NCBI GenBank assembly: GCA_002102555.1
Contig: MCFL01000007.1
Span: forward strand, 496,001 to 560,000
Direction: 5' to 3'
From: Catenaria anguillulae PL171
Lineage: Eukaryota > Blastocladiomycota > Blastocladiomycetes > Blastocladiales > Catenariaceae
DNA: 64,000 bases
Shown: in pieces, positions 46,451 to 57,203 of the stretch
Layout: every line of letters begins with the position of its first letter
How positions within the stretch are numbered: position 1 is the first letter of the stretch
Notes under the pieces: model-generated
Database searches by the model: none
Told to the model about the DNA's origin: nothing
What the model saw: the letters and a program-made list of their open reading frames with translations, nothing else
Program-made: the position numbers and the translations under genes

Positions 46451-48407
46451 ATGGCCAACATTAACACTGCAGCATCCATCCACGCTCGCAACTTCAATTC
46501 GCTGCATTATTCCGCCCCGGCCCCGCTCTCCGCACCTCGCTACTCTCTGCAACGCAACGCAACGTATCCGTACCCTGGCGCTCACGTGCAGCCCTCTCCC
46601 AACTCCAACGCAAACGCCAAAGCCAACGCCAACGTCAACGCAAACGCAAACGCAAACGCAAACGCAAACTCCCAGACCCTTTTGCGCCCGCCACCCACCT
46701 TTCCGATGAGCAGCGTCACCACCTGCCCGGAAGGCTTCCTCGCTCCGCCCACCGTCATCCCGACCTCCCCCACTCCGTCCGCCACCTCGCTCTCGTCTGC
46801 GGGCGGTGGTGGCGGCGGCGGAGGCGGTTCTCCCGGCTTGCTTGCCACTTCGCCCATGCTCTCGCCGAGCGGGTCTAATTCGCAGTCCTTTGTGCACAAG
46901 CTGTTCAAGATGGTCAACGATACCACCACCGACCACATTGTGCGATGGACCGGCTCGGGCGAATCCTTCATCATTGACCAGGTGCCCGAGTTTGAAAAGC
47001 TGCTGCCGCGCTACTACAAGCACAGCAACCTCTCGTCCTTCATCCGGCAAGCAAACATGTATGGTTTCCACAAGGTCAACAAGGCGCCGCGCACTCGCGA
47101 GACCAATGTCCGCGATTACGAATTCGCCAACCCAAATTTCAAGCGAGGTCGGCCTGACTTGCTCGACAATATCCGCCGCAAGCAGCCCGAAAAGTCGCCG
47201 TCCACCAGCTCGACGGGCAGCAATTCAAATGACCCGCTCAAGCAGCTCTCTCCCGACTCTGCCCAGGGACGGATGCGTTTGGTGACTCGCAGGCATCGTC
47301 CACCTCAGCGTCCATGTTTGGCTCAATGGACCCGTCCGCGCACCTCATGACTCAGCCACTCGAAGGTCAAGCATTCGATTCGGTCATTGCGGTATCACTT
47401 GCATCTTCAGCCTCAAACCTGTCCCTTTCCTCCTCAACACCGGCAACCGGCGGCGGCGGGTTTGCAATGGACGGCATTCTCTCCCAAGGTATGCAGCAGC
47501 CAACAACGCCAATTCCCAAGCAGCACCACCTCAACGTTGGCGCAGCACCCATGTCCACCATGCTCAGCATGTCACCTCCCGAAGTTTCCCACTCAGCGTC
47601 GGGAGTCAGCAGCAGCAGCAGCATCATCAACAGTCAAGCGCATCCCTCCAATCGCACCTCAATCACATGCACAATCGAATCCACATCCTAACCGAGCAGC
47701 TCTCGGAACAACGCCGAATTGCCCAGTCACACGAGATTGCACTCATTCACATCTCGTCATGGTTACGGCAACAAGGTGTGAACATCCCATTCAACCCTTC
47801 GGCCGCTCCCGGCAGCCTGGACGCGCTCAGCAACCAACAACAGCAACAGCGCCAACACCAGCAAGCTCAGGTCGCTATCCAGCTCAACGGGCAATTCATC
47901 CAAGACGAGTCCCTCGCAGCACGCGGAGGTTACACGTCGCCAACACCCACCGGCTCATCCCTGTCGCCCACCGCGTCCATGGGCATGGATCCCCTGTCCC
48001 TTTCACGCACAGGGTCCATGTCCCCGACACAGCTCGCGCTGCTCGCTGGCATGTCCCATGTCTCGCCCGGGCTGACGGCCAGTATGGCCGCCCTCGACAT
48101 GACTGCGTCGCCCAACATGCACATGCTGCACGTATCTGGACCGGGCAGTCGTCGCGGGTCCATGGACACGTCTGCTGCGGGCATGATGGGGTTGGATCCG
48201 GCCATGCTAATGCAGATGCAACAGATGCAACAGCAAAATCAGCAGCAACAACAACAGCAACAGCAACAGCAGTTGATGATGCAGATGCAGATGCAGGCTC
48301 AAGCTCAACAACAGCATGCAGATGGCACAACGCCTCTGTCGATATCCTCGGCGTTGGATCCCATGTTTATGACACAGCTCAACATCAACGGGCTCGGCCA
48401 CCAGTGA
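46451..48407 (+). CDS. HSF-type transcription factor
   Basis: Heat-shock-factor DNA-binding protein. ATG 46451 opens a disordered N-terminus with an Asn-Ala repeat and a poly-Gly run. The winged-helix domain spans about residues 145-245: SFVHKLFKMVND, IVRWTGSGESFII, FEKLLPRYYKHSNLSSFIRQ then ANMYGFHKVNK. The recognition helix reads SSFIRQANMYGF where most HSFs have RQLN. A later segment MHNRIHILTEQLSEQRRIAQS could be the oligomerisation coiled coil. The C-terminal third is Gln/Met/Ser-rich, including a polyQ run, as in activation domains. Two frame breaks (near 47280 and 47640) each need one extra base and link DBD, linker and coiled coil. Whether it is the true Hsf1 or an Mga1/Skn7-type relative is unresolved; no response-regulator receiver domain is visible. 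Confidence 0.85.
46607..46669 (+). repeat. AACGCA hexanucleotide repeat (Asn-Ala)
   Basis: Imperfect then perfect copies of AACGCA encode alternating Asn-Ala or Lys-Ala residues in the N-terminus of the HSF-like protein. A likely length-variable microsatellite. Confidence 0.85.
48214..48272 (+). repeat. CAG/CAA polyglutamine tract
   Basis: Mixed CAG and CAA codons encode a Gln-rich run with a few Met and Asn residues near the C-terminus of the HSF-like protein, in keeping with a glutamine-rich activation domain. Confidence 0.8.
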
Positions 48408-49157
48408 TTTAAGGATTGGCATCGTTCGCAGGCGCTTTGCGTGGGATTCCGGTGTTGAAGTATCGGCGCAGGTGTTTTTATTGCTTCCTCCTCCTCTTGA
48501 GTGTTTTCAAGCTTCAGGTAGTGCCCCAGCAGTTTATTTATGTATTGACATTCTCTTCCTCTATCCCCCCCACCCCCTTGGCTGGCTTTTGCGAGCCCCC
48601 TTGTGTCTGCATTGCCGTCCCCTGTAATTTACTTTCCTTTCCCCCTGCCCGCCGCCGCCATAGTTTGGCATCTGATTGTTGTGTCGTTTGTGCATGTTTC
48701 TGTTCTTCCTTTTCTCGTTCATTTCGTTTTTCAGCATTTTCTTCGTCGATTGTATTTTCGTTCATGCAATCGCATCACTATGTGTGTATACAATGGGCAT
48801 ATCCTGTTCTCCTGCATGATTTTGCGAGGTGCCGGCTATCGCCTCTCTGGGTGATGAAGGGAGAGCACAAGACGAAGCGCCAACCGCGACAATCAGCGCT
48901 AGAGTCACGAGCCTTTGGCTTGCGCATTGAATGCAAGTCGTCGTGAAATGCAGTTCCCACGTCTCGTCTACCGTCAAAAGCCAACTGCTCCCATCATCTC
49001 CCCGCCACTTTCTCCCTCCCAGTAGTGCCTACCTAGCCTTGCAGTCCATGTCAAGTCATTGAGCTGTTGCATAGCCTCGCCTTGTTGTTGCGTTTTTCCG
49101 TTTTCCTCGCTCAATTGGTCCCATCTTCCCCCATCGCTGTCGTTTGCCAGTTTTGCC
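48408..49157. other. intergenic region between HSF and F-box genes
   Basis: T/C-rich, 750 bp, on the same strand as both neighbours. The F-box frame is open upstream to 49059 but that part looks like 5' UTR. No other gene. Confidence 0.45.
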
Positions 49158-50506
49158 ATGTCTCCCCGGCCTTCTCCCACCTCGCCGACGGCGGCAGCGA
49201 TAGCTGCGGCAGACCGGCCCTCGTTGCCAATCTCATTGCTAGACTATCCCAGCGACATTGTCCTGTCCATTCTCAAACATCTTCCTGCCAACGACCTCGT
49301 CCAACTGCGTCCAGTCTCCAAAACCCTCGCCAAGCTCGTCCTCGAGTCGCCCTGCCTGTGGCGCCGCGTCAACATCAGCTTCCGGCAATACTGGCAACAC
49401 TGGTCGGGTGTGCTTTCGCTGCTCACAAATCAATCCAAGTATATTCGCCACCTCACGCTCAACAATGTCCGCGACGACGTGATTCACGCGCACCTGCCAC
49501 TGCTGCAGGGACTGGAGTCGCTCACCCTCAACGACTGGCTGACACTGTCAGACCTGGCATTCCGGTCGCTCAAGCCGCCCATCGACCCCGACATGCCCCC
49601 TGCCCTGTCGTTCCCCCGGCTGCGTCAATTCACGCTTGTCCACTTGTCGTCGAGCTACTGTGCCGTTGGGGCAAGCGCGCTCACCAACCTGGTCCGTGGA
49701 TCGCCCATGCTGGAAGAGGTGCACATTTGGTGCAATGTACAACTGTCAGCCGCATTCACTCGGCATTTGCCCGTGGTGTGCCCGCGGGTGCGCGTCTTGT
49801 CCTTGTCATCGATGCAGTGGCAGACCGAGCATGATTTGGCGGCCATGTTTGCTGGACTGAACAACTTGGAGTATTTGGCCATGTCCATGTTTCAGTTGGA
49901 CAATGCTGGGCTTGCGAGGCTCGCAGTGTGTGCGCCGAGGTTGAGGACGTTGAGCATTCATGGCACGGGCCAGATATCGGATTCGGGGATGCGTGAGTTG
50001 GCGACGAGGTGCAAGGATCTGAGGACAGTCAAGTTGTTTGATTGCCCTAATGTTTCGCTGGGCATCATGGACGATGTACGAGTCGTTGACATTGCCACGT
50101 TCTTCTCTGCCTGCCAAGTGGACTGACCATTCAACCCGGAATTGTGTTTGTACAGCTCGGGTTCGAATCTGTGCTTGTGACGTCCGACATTAGACATGGC
50201 CCGTGCTTCAAGTACGGCATGGGCATGGGCTTTGTGCGCATGCGGCCCATGGTCAAGTCGCATTCCGTGCTTTCGCTCGTGACTCAAGACGACGGGCAAC
50301 TTGCCGCCTCGTCGGCTGTTGCGTCAGCCCAGGACATGGCCGTCGAGTCGGCCCTCAACGTACATACTAACGCGCACTCTGTTCAAATGATCGTTGCTTC
50401 GGCTCGGACAACTGACGGACCAGCTATTGCCATGGACTTTTATACAGGTTGCTTCACCCACGTCGTCTATCCAAGTGATTGCTTGAATCGAACCGCCTTG
50501 ACTTGA
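49158..50506 (+). CDS. F-box protein with leucine-rich repeats
   Basis: Likely substrate receptor of an SCF ubiquitin ligase. From ATG 49158, after a short Pro/Ala-rich start, the F-box spans about residues 22-70: SLLDYPSDIVLSILKHLP, NDLVQLRPVSKTLAKLV and CLWRRVN, the usual LP-x6-I...L...R.VCK-like layout. Degenerate leucine-rich repeats follow, such as SKYIRHLTLNNV, LEYLAMSMFQLDNAGLARL and RLRTLSIHGTGQISDSGMRELA. An intron (50076-50156, GTACGA...ACAG) joins LGIMDD to LGFESVLVTSD. The tail after that is less repeat-like, and the stop at 50506 may follow another unrecognised intron near 50447. Substrate unknown. Confidence 0.8.
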
Positions 50507-50820
50507 TCTGGCCGCGCTCAAACGACTCGTTCTTGATCTTTCTCGGTTCTCAGTATCCTCGCACTGGTTGTTTGCGATTTTCAATGTCACGGCAAGGTTG
50601 CTTTGCTACCTAATTCTCACTATCCCCCGATTTCTTACATATCTGCCTGCCTGCTCCAACTCTTATCTCTATATTCTCTACCATGCTGTTATTTCCACTC
50701 TCTCCAAATATCCATGTCTACCTGTCTTCATTTCTCAGTACACCCCCTCAAAAACAAATGCCCATCCAAAATGAATAGACATGTCACTCCAATTCATCGA
50801 CTTATCGGGGTACCCCATAT
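50507..50820. other. convergent 3' intergenic region
   Basis: A 314-bp pyrimidine-rich gap between the F-box gene and the SNAPC1-like gene. No gene seen. Confidence 0.5.
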
Positions 50821-52134
50821 CTACAAATCCACCTGCATTGCATCCTCATCATCCAAACTCCCGCTCGTCCTCGATCCATCCTGGCCCAGGCCCACGTCTT
50901 CCCTACCCATTGCCCACCGCGTTACATCGTTTGGCCTGCCACCCTTGTTGAAATGAACCACGGGCGGTTCAAACCCGCGACCGTGGAGGCCTTTAGTCCT
51001 CGATCCAGATCCAGCCGGATTGCCAAGGTGCGGTGGCGACTTGCCATCGTGGTCCTTGCGCTTCCTGCCGCCCACTTTGCGAATCTTGTCCACGGCATCC
51101 CTCATGCTTGCCGCGCGCTCGGCGTAGTATCCGGCAAGTGTACGCTGGAGCGTGCCCGTCAAGTGTGTGAGGTGCGGGGGAGCAACCTGGTGCGGTGGCG
51201 GATCACGCGTGTTGGCGTGTTGGTGTGCTTGTGTTTCTTGTGTGCACAAAGACGTTGAGGCGGCCGGTGCAACCACGCCAAGCTGGACAAGCACGTCGCG
51301 GTGCGCCGCGTACCGGTGAGCGTGCGTGTCGAGCCGTGCCAGGGTGGGTGACGGGAGCAAGGGCGATTGGGCGTGGCGTTGCAACGTGTGGCGGATGTAT
51401 GCCATGCCCGAAAGCGCGTTGTTGGAAGAGTTGGTGAGTGAAGCAGGTGCGCTTGTTGCGGTCGATGGTTGCGCGGTCTCGGGTGTGTGGTGGGTGAGTG
51501 CGAGTTGGCGAGTCCAGCCGTCACCAGCAACGCCTTGTGTCCATCGATGGTTGTTGGCGGTGGGAATGGGTTGGGCATTGTGGTCGCCGCCAACCCAGGC
51601 CGTGAGCACAAACATGTTGTGAATGGCGTGCTTGAGAACCTCAACAACGTCCGACAATTGCATACCGCGTTCCTTGTTAGCGCCGGCGTCCCGTACAACC
51701 TCGTCAATGCGATCAATCAACCACTCGAGTCCCAGAGGCGTGATGGGGACGGGGACTTTAGGGCCCAGATGGCCCGGCTGCGTGCGCCACAGTGTTGCTA
51801 ACGCATACACGGCGAACGCGACGCTTTCACTTTGGTGTGCGTACTCGAGCAAGAGCGCATACCAAGCATTGATCCACGAGTCACGGCCAAATGGGATGGG
51901 CGTGCCCAGGTGGACAAGAGCGAAATTGGAGCTACTCCAAATGCGCAGAAATTCTGGGTAGCCGCCATCTTGCGCCTGGTCCGCGTAGGTCGAGTAGAGC
52001 CGCGCAACGTCGGCGCGTAAGGCGGCAAGCGGAAAGAGGTATGGACCAATGGCTAGACTTTTTGCCCGACGGAATGCGGTCAGATAGGTCTCGACGGGCG
52101 AGCCGTGGTCATGATCACGGTGGCCTTGTTGCAT
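50821..52134 (-). CDS. SNAPc subunit 1 (SNAP43)-like protein
   Basis: Single open frame of 437 aa from ATG 52134. The N-terminal half matches the SNAPC1 pattern: an early helix VETYLTAFRRAKSL, FLRIWSSSNFALVHLG, a W-x4-W-x-LLLEY segment, VAFAVYALATLWRTQP and a late ITPLGLEWLIDRID. In the family these correspond to the F-x2-LW...F-x2-I-x2-G core, and the ALY-x-LY-x-TQP helix. SNAPc binds the proximal sequence element of snRNA promoters and recruits RNA polymerase II or III. The C-terminal half is disordered, with His/Thr-rich repeats, a basic GGRKRKD patch that could be a nuclear signal, and an acidic end. Conservation is modest and no second SNAPc subunit is nearby. Treat the name as probable. 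Confidence 0.6.
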   Translation of the reverse strand: MQQGHRDHDHGSPVETYLTAFRRAKSLAIGPYLFPLAALRADVARLYSTYADQAQDGGYPEFLRIWSSSNFALVHLGTPIPFGRDSWINAWYALLLEYAHQSESVAFAVYALATLWRTQPGHLGPKVPVPITPLGLEWLIDRIDEVVRDAGANKERGMQLSDVVEVLKHAIHNMFVLTAWVGGDHNAQPIPTANNHRWTQGVAGDGWTRQLALTHHTPETAQPSTATSAPASLTNSSNNALSGMAYIRHTLQRHAQSPLLPSPTLARLDTHAHRYAAHRDVLVQLGVVAPAASTSLCTQETQAHQHANTRDPPPHQVAPPHLTHLTGTLQRTLAGYYAERAASMRDAVDKIRKVGGRKRKDHDGKSPPHLGNPAGSGSRTKGLHGRGFEPPVVHFNKGGRPNDVTRWAMGREDVGLGQDGSRTSGSLDDEDAMQVDL

Positions 52135-52604
52135 TGCGAGATGAGTGTGAGAAGGGGCAATGGAGGGTGAAAGTTGGAGAAGGGCCTAGGGAGGTGACGC
52201 TCACATACATACTGGGTGCAATGCATTGCGCTGCGTAGGGTGAAATCCAAGGGGACGTGTGTTCCCAGCGCCAACGCAAGTCCGAGTGGGCGGCGCGGTC
52301 GGAAGCACAAGGTCGCTTACATGGCCCTTGGACGTGCATGCGACGGCAGATCGGCGGACACTTGAAGCTGGGTCGTGACAGCGATCTCAAACCAGGCACT
52401 CAACTGCACTTTGACCCTCAGACTCGAAAGAGTCGCATAGATATATCAAGTGAATACTTAAATTGGGGTGCGTATGCATGACATGAAATGTCCACAAAAG
52501 ATGAGCAAAGACGACGCGACACGCGTCTACACAAAAGAAAGGTAACGCTGCAAGCGACAAGCAACATCAACACCTCAATTCCCATTCGCTCAACTTTGCT
52601 CGTT

Positions 52605-54797
52605 TCACAACTTTGCCAACTTGACGGGTGCCCGCTCGCCCTTGAGCAAAGGCCGAATGTACTCTTGGTACCCCTTGGCCACGCCCTTGCCGCCCTGCTT
52701 CTGGTTGATGGGATCATCCAACGCACGCTGCAAGAGCGCCTCGTAAATCTTGCCGTCGGACCGGCCAATGGCCGAATCGAGCTCGTAATCCGTGTATCCC
52801 CATGCCTCTACCAACCCAACGGCATCCTTCATCATGTCATGCAAGGCCGTCTTGAAGGCCTGACGCAAACATTTGACCTGCGCCTGGCTGAGATACCCAT
52901 CCTCGGTGAAATCGCCGACATTCTTGAGCATCTCGGACAGGGCAAACACATCTGCCACGAGCTTGAGCGCCGGATACACGGCCATGCTGGCGTCTTGCTT
53001 GAGCAGCTTGTGCAGCGTGTTGTGGAACGACGACACCATGATAAACTGCGAATGTGCCACCGACACGCGCGCACACTCGACATTGAGGTCGGCAAACGGA
53101 ATGCCCTCGTGCGAGATCTGGTGCGCCAACTCGCCCACGAGGCGCGCAGCGCGGTGCGCAAACGCGGCGCGCTGGACCGAGGGGTTGAACCAGTCGGTTG
53201 GCGACGACACACCCGTGCATTGCGCCTTGATGCCGCCCAGGCTCACGAGCTCGAGGTATTCGACCATCGGGTGGAGCGTTTCCGACTGGGTTTGATGCTT
53301 GTGCAGCTGCTTGAGGAGGTAGCGCGCAGTTTGTTGCGTGAGAAGCTGGTTTTCGCCCTCGTACGTGACGTTTGGCGAGTAATTGGCCATCAAGTAGGGC
53401 AGACCGCTAGACATGAGGAACCCATGCCCACCACACGCACGGCGCAACTCCTCAATGCCGTCGAGTGCCAAGCCGGTGCAGTAACTCTTAAGAGCTGACG
53501 AGTTGGCGTGAACCGCGGGCAACGTCGACACATCAAACGACTCGAGCCGGTGCATCATGTCGTGGTACATGGACTCGATCTCTTGTGCCGTAAACAGCGT
53601 CGCATACGCCTCGGCGACGCGCGGGAACATGCGCGCTTGCACCATCGGGTACATGATGACGGGCGTCTCGTCACTGGACCGCATTCCGATTTGCTGCTTG
53701 GCCGTGTTGACCACGGTGAATTGCCGGCGCATCGCCGCGTAACGAACGGAAATGGTGGCCGCCTTTGCGAGCGCATTGGCCGCCATGCGCACAAGGTTGG
53801 TCCGCACAAACACCATCCCCGAGTAGGCCAGCTTGGCGTGAGGCGGCTTGACGTACTGGCCCTTGCTGGTGACTTGCGAGAAGCGCATGAGCAGGTTGGT
53901 GCGTGGAATGCGGTACTTGTGGAACAGGATCCATCCATTGTCAATCAAGTTGAAGCCCATCTTGGGCCCAATGTCGCCCACACGCACACCGGGGAAGGGT
54001 ACGTGCGTCTCTGGGTCGCGAATCGGCACAACAAACGGGTGCGGTCCATAGTCCTTGTTGTTGATGATGAGCTTGGCTTGCACCAGCGTGTGCGTCGACA
54101 TGACGCCGAGCGATCCAATCCACCATTTCGCGGCAGTGATGTCGGGCGAATGAATTTCAAATTCGTCCGTCTCCTGAATGTAGGTAGCCGTGGTTTCCAG
54201 TCCCGACAGGTTGGATCCGTGTGCGAGCTCGGTCTGCGCATACGACCCAATGATCTTGTACTGCTCGGCCAGCGGGATCCAGTACTTTGCCTGCTCTGGC
54301 GAGCACTGCGACCGGAGCACGGGCAGAAACATGCCCTCGTGCAACGTGATGACGATGGTTTCGTCGACAAGCGCACGCAGCGTCCACATGTCGGCGTCAC
54401 TGAGCTTGTGGGCGTCGCGGATCTCGATGAGGCGCTTAGACATTTGCATGGAACGAAGCATGCGGTCCTCGCGCGAGCCGTGGTGGCGGTTGGCCTTGCT
54501 GAAGACTGGGTCGGATTCGATCAGGGCAAGCAGTTCCTTTTTGCGCTTCATGACATCTGTAATCGAAACAGCGACTTCCATCAATGTACATGGCGGCGAC
54601 AAGGATGTGGGCAAGCAGGAGATGGGCATACCAGGCGAGCCATGGATGATGTTGGACAACTTGTCGACGGGGAACGACACGAGCGAGCGGGCAGTGTTCA
54701 AGTCGCGGACGGTTTGGGCACGGGCCGACCCGGGCGGCGCCGGCGGAATCACAAAGGCCGGCGAGTCGCTGGCAGCAGGCGAGGTTGGCTTTGACAT
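52605..54797 (-). CDS. peroxisomal acyl-CoA oxidase
   Basis: First enzyme of peroxisomal beta-oxidation: FAD-dependent oxidation of acyl-CoA to trans-2-enoyl-CoA, producing H2O2. The start is ATG 54797 (MSKPTSPAASDS); the longer frame begins with TTG. A 75-nt stopless intron (54631-54557, GTATGC...TACAG) joins NIIHGSP to DVMKRKKELLAL. Landmarks follow in family order: FLPVLRSQCSPEQAKYWIPL, the FAD/substrate segment TELAHGSNLSGLETTATY, WWIGSLG, GPKMGFNLIDNGWILFHKYRIPR, the RRACGGHGFL region, and YEGENQLLTQQTARYLLK with the catalytic Glu. It ends KLAKL, where AKL fits the PTS1 peroxisomal signal. Length (about 700 aa) is normal. No frame break is needed. Confidence 0.95.
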   Translation of the reverse strand: MSKPTSPAASDSPAFVIPPAPPGSARAQTVRDLNTARSLVSFPVDKLSNIIHGSPGMPISCLPTSLSPPCTLMEVAVSITDVMKRKKELLALIESDPVFSKANRHHGSREDRMLRSMQMSKRLIEIRDAHKLSDADMWTLRALVDETIVITLHEGMFLPVLRSQCSPEQAKYWIPLAEQYKIIGSYAQTELAHGSNLSGLETTATYIQETDEFEIHSPDITAAKWWIGSLGVMSTHTLVQAKLIINNKDYGPHPFVVPIRDPETHVPFPGVRVGDIGPKMGFNLIDNGWILFHKYRIPRTNLLMRFSQVTSKGQYVKPPHAKLAYSGMVFVRTNLVRMAANALAKAATISVRYAAMRRQFTVVNTAKQQIGMRSSDETPVIMYPMVQARMFPRVAEAYATLFTAQEIESMYHDMMHRLESFDVSTLPAVHANSSALKSYCTGLALDGIEELRRACGGHGFLMSSGLPYLMANYSPNVTYEGENQLLTQQTARYLLKQLHKHQTQSETLHPMVEYLELVSLGGIKAQCTGVSSPTDWFNPSVQRAAFAHRAARLVGELAHQISHEGIPFADLNVECARVSVAHSQFIMVSSFHNTLHKLLKQDASMAVYPALKLVADVFALSEMLKNVGDFTEDGYLSQAQVKCLRQAFKTALHDMMKDAVGLVEAWGYTDYELDSAIGRSDGKIYEALLQRALDDPINQKQGGKGVAKGYQEYIRPLLKGERAPVKLAKL

Positions 54798-55753
54798 GGT
54801 TTGGTTGACTGATGTTTTGATGGAGGCTGGAGGCAAGCATGCACGACGCGACTAATGGCGGGGAAAGAAGGACGGCGGGGTGGCGGTGGGGTTATGTACG
54901 AGCGCGGGTACTGGTAGAGGCCGCGGTCAGGTTGGAAACTTTGTGAGGGTATTGCTTGCTTGACCTGCTCGGCTCTCGGCCATGCATGTTTGCCGTTCGC
55001 GAGTGAGTGATGTGAGGATTTCACATTGGCCTCGATCCGATCCGCGATCGCTGGCTCATGAAAATCGGCAAAGGGCCCCACCTCGGTCGGTTGGGATGGC
55101 CACTTGGCTTGACGGGACTGCCCCAAGTTGCGGTTCGCCGCAACCAAGTGATGTAGTTTGCACGTGAAGGTTGATCACCTGATATATCTGCTGACCTGGA
55201 GAAGGCTTGCTCTCGAGCTCCGACGACTGACTGACTAATTCCGTGTCACAACGCGTCGGCCAAGCAAGGTTTTCTGTCTCACGTCTCAAGATTTGGAAGG
55301 GGGGTCGTTGACTGGCAATTACAAACTTTGCAAGTCGACTCGACAGCCAGCGCTCGGGCAAGCAAGATGGGACCCAGCCGTCATGATGGCAAATGGGCTC
55401 TTGCTGGCATGGAGGACTCTGGACTGGGCCTCGATGGCTCATCATGAGCAAACAAATTGTTGGCCTAGGTAATTGGAATCGTGGTCATGGGCCATGGGCT
55501 CTGGTCGGCGCGGTGGCCACGAACCGCGACCAGTTTGTCGCGTTTGGTTGTCGTCAATGCCCTCAGTGCGCCAACGCGACCAAAGGGGCAACTCAAATTT
55601 CGCGGCGTCAGGCGGGCGTGGTATAAAGACCAGCAGTGGCCCCGGCCGCCCATTTCCCTTTGTGCCTCCACCATATCCAAACCGCAAAGTATTTCACATA
55701 TCACATTGACAGATCGTCAACGGAAGTCAAGACCCCAATCTTCATCCTTCATC
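54798..55753. promoter_or_regulatory. divergent promoter region (acyl-CoA oxidase / universal stress protein)
   Basis: A 956-bp gap between divergent start codons. Apart from the TATA-like core listed separately I see no gene or repeat. Confidence 0.4.
55622..55627 (+). promoter_or_regulatory. candidate TATA box (TATAAA)
   Basis: GTATAAAGAC lies 132 bp upstream of the universal stress protein ATG at 55754. It is followed by a pyrimidine-rich stretch likely to include the transcription start. Confidence 0.45.
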
Positions 55754-56623
55754 ATGCCCGCCAACAACAACCCCGCTGCCGCCGGCGCCACCGCCGCTGC
55801 CCCCAACAACCACACGGAAAACAAGTCGCGCACCGTCCTCATTTCGCTCGACCATTCCAACCATTCATCTTATGCCTTTGAATGTCGGTGCTTGCCGCTT
55901 TCGCTCCCACTACGCGTATCACGTTCAGCTCACTGACCCTTCTCTGATGCCGTATCTTCGATCAACATAGGGGCCAAGAAGAACCTGCTCAACCCGGCGA
56001 CCGATCTTGTTGTCCTCGTCAACGTTCGTCCGATCGCCGTCGGCCACGCCTCCTTCTACGAGGACATGGGTCAACTCGTCCGCGACGTCGAGGAGGAAAA
56101 CCGCACATCTTCGCACCGCCTCTTGCAACATTATGGCTACGACCTCAAGCGCCAAGGTTTCCTCGTGCGCGCCATCTCTATTCGGGGCGACACCAGGTCG
56201 GACGTGGTGCGCAAGGCTCAGGAATTGAATGCCACGGTGCTCGTGTGTGGAAGTCGTGGTTTGGGCACACTTCAGCGCGCTTTCCTTGGTTCCTGCAGGT
56301 TCGTGGCACGTTCCCTATTGACAATTCCTACCCGACCAAGTCGCTGACACGTGCTGTTTTCTCGTCACTTCAACAGTAACTACCTTGTCAACCATGCACC
56401 ATGCCCCGTCCTTTGCGTGCGGCCGCCCAACGACTCTGATCTCGTTCAAGGCAACCGTGGCGCCGAGCGCGCGCCTGTCCAGGCCACCCAGGAGACTGCT
56501 CAAGTGCCAGTCGATCAAGAGTCTACGCCGCATGAGGAGAGCTCGGAATTGTTGGCAAGCAAGGCCCAAGCAGCAGACCCAGAAGTGCCCAAGGCCGAGG
56601 GTATGCACGCGACCAATGTTTAA
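55754..56623 (+). CDS. universal stress protein (UspA) domain protein
   Basis: Small cytosolic ATP-binding stress protein. Three exons: 55754 to about 55884 (MPANNNPAAAG... RTVLISLDHSNHSSYAFE), about 55973-56299, and 56379-56623. Splices give FEWAKKNLL (donor GTCGGT) and GSCSNYL (donor GTTCGT). The domain shows SRTVLISLD, LVVLVNVRP, TVLVCGSRGLG and CPVLCVRP. The nucleotide loop GSRG-x9-GS exactly fits the G-x2-G-x9-G(S/T) signature of ATP-binding USPs. The tail after the domain (about 60 residues) is acidic and disordered. No frame break. Confidence 0.9.
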
Positions 56624-57203
56624 GTGATTCCCGCCGTCGTAATCGTGTCAATTCTCAAGTTTTGCCTACCGGGTGTGGTTAGTCACTGTCCCCCTTATTC
56701 TTTCCTCTCTCTGTTTTGTCCCGAGCCTTCTCGTCCTCCCGTCGTGAAGCCTTGTTTTCGTCCTTGTTTCGTTTACATCGGCGGCCGTTGCATGTCTATC
56801 GGCTGGCCGCCCTGCTGTATATACACCATTATCGGATTGATTTCTCGGAGCACGCACACGATGTTGAGGTCTGCACCTCGTGCGTTGGTGCGTGGCCAGA
56901 CTGCTTTGCCAAATGAAGCTGGCTGCTCCGGTGTTTCAACATCGGCTTTCCATCCATCCATCCATCCATCGGGCAAGGCCAAATACCTGGGCTCGCCTGC
57001 CGTCTGCAGAATAGCTGTTTGGGCTGCCAGGTTGCATCGCTATCGCCTTCCTCCAAATCCTACATATACATACAAATGCCAAGTGTCACCTCAAGGGCAT
57101 ACTGGTTCTGCTTGGCTGCCCAACCTCAAGCCGGATGTCTCACATGCCCAAGCCTTTTGCCACACAAGCCATGACCCGACTGACCCCCTAACTTGTAACC
57201 AGT
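56624..57203. other. intergenic region before the metallopeptidase gene
   Basis: Includes a CATC microsatellite and probably the unlocated first exon of the metallopeptidase. No domain recognised in any frame. Confidence 0.4.
56951..56970 (+). repeat. CATC microsatellite, five copies
   Basis: Five perfect CATC units in a non-coding gap. Confidence 0.85.

Noticed and set aside
50157-50175. tRNA-like B box (GGTTCGAATC)
   Set aside because: No matching A box or cloverleaf stems around it, and the bases are coding in the F-box gene (LGFESV).
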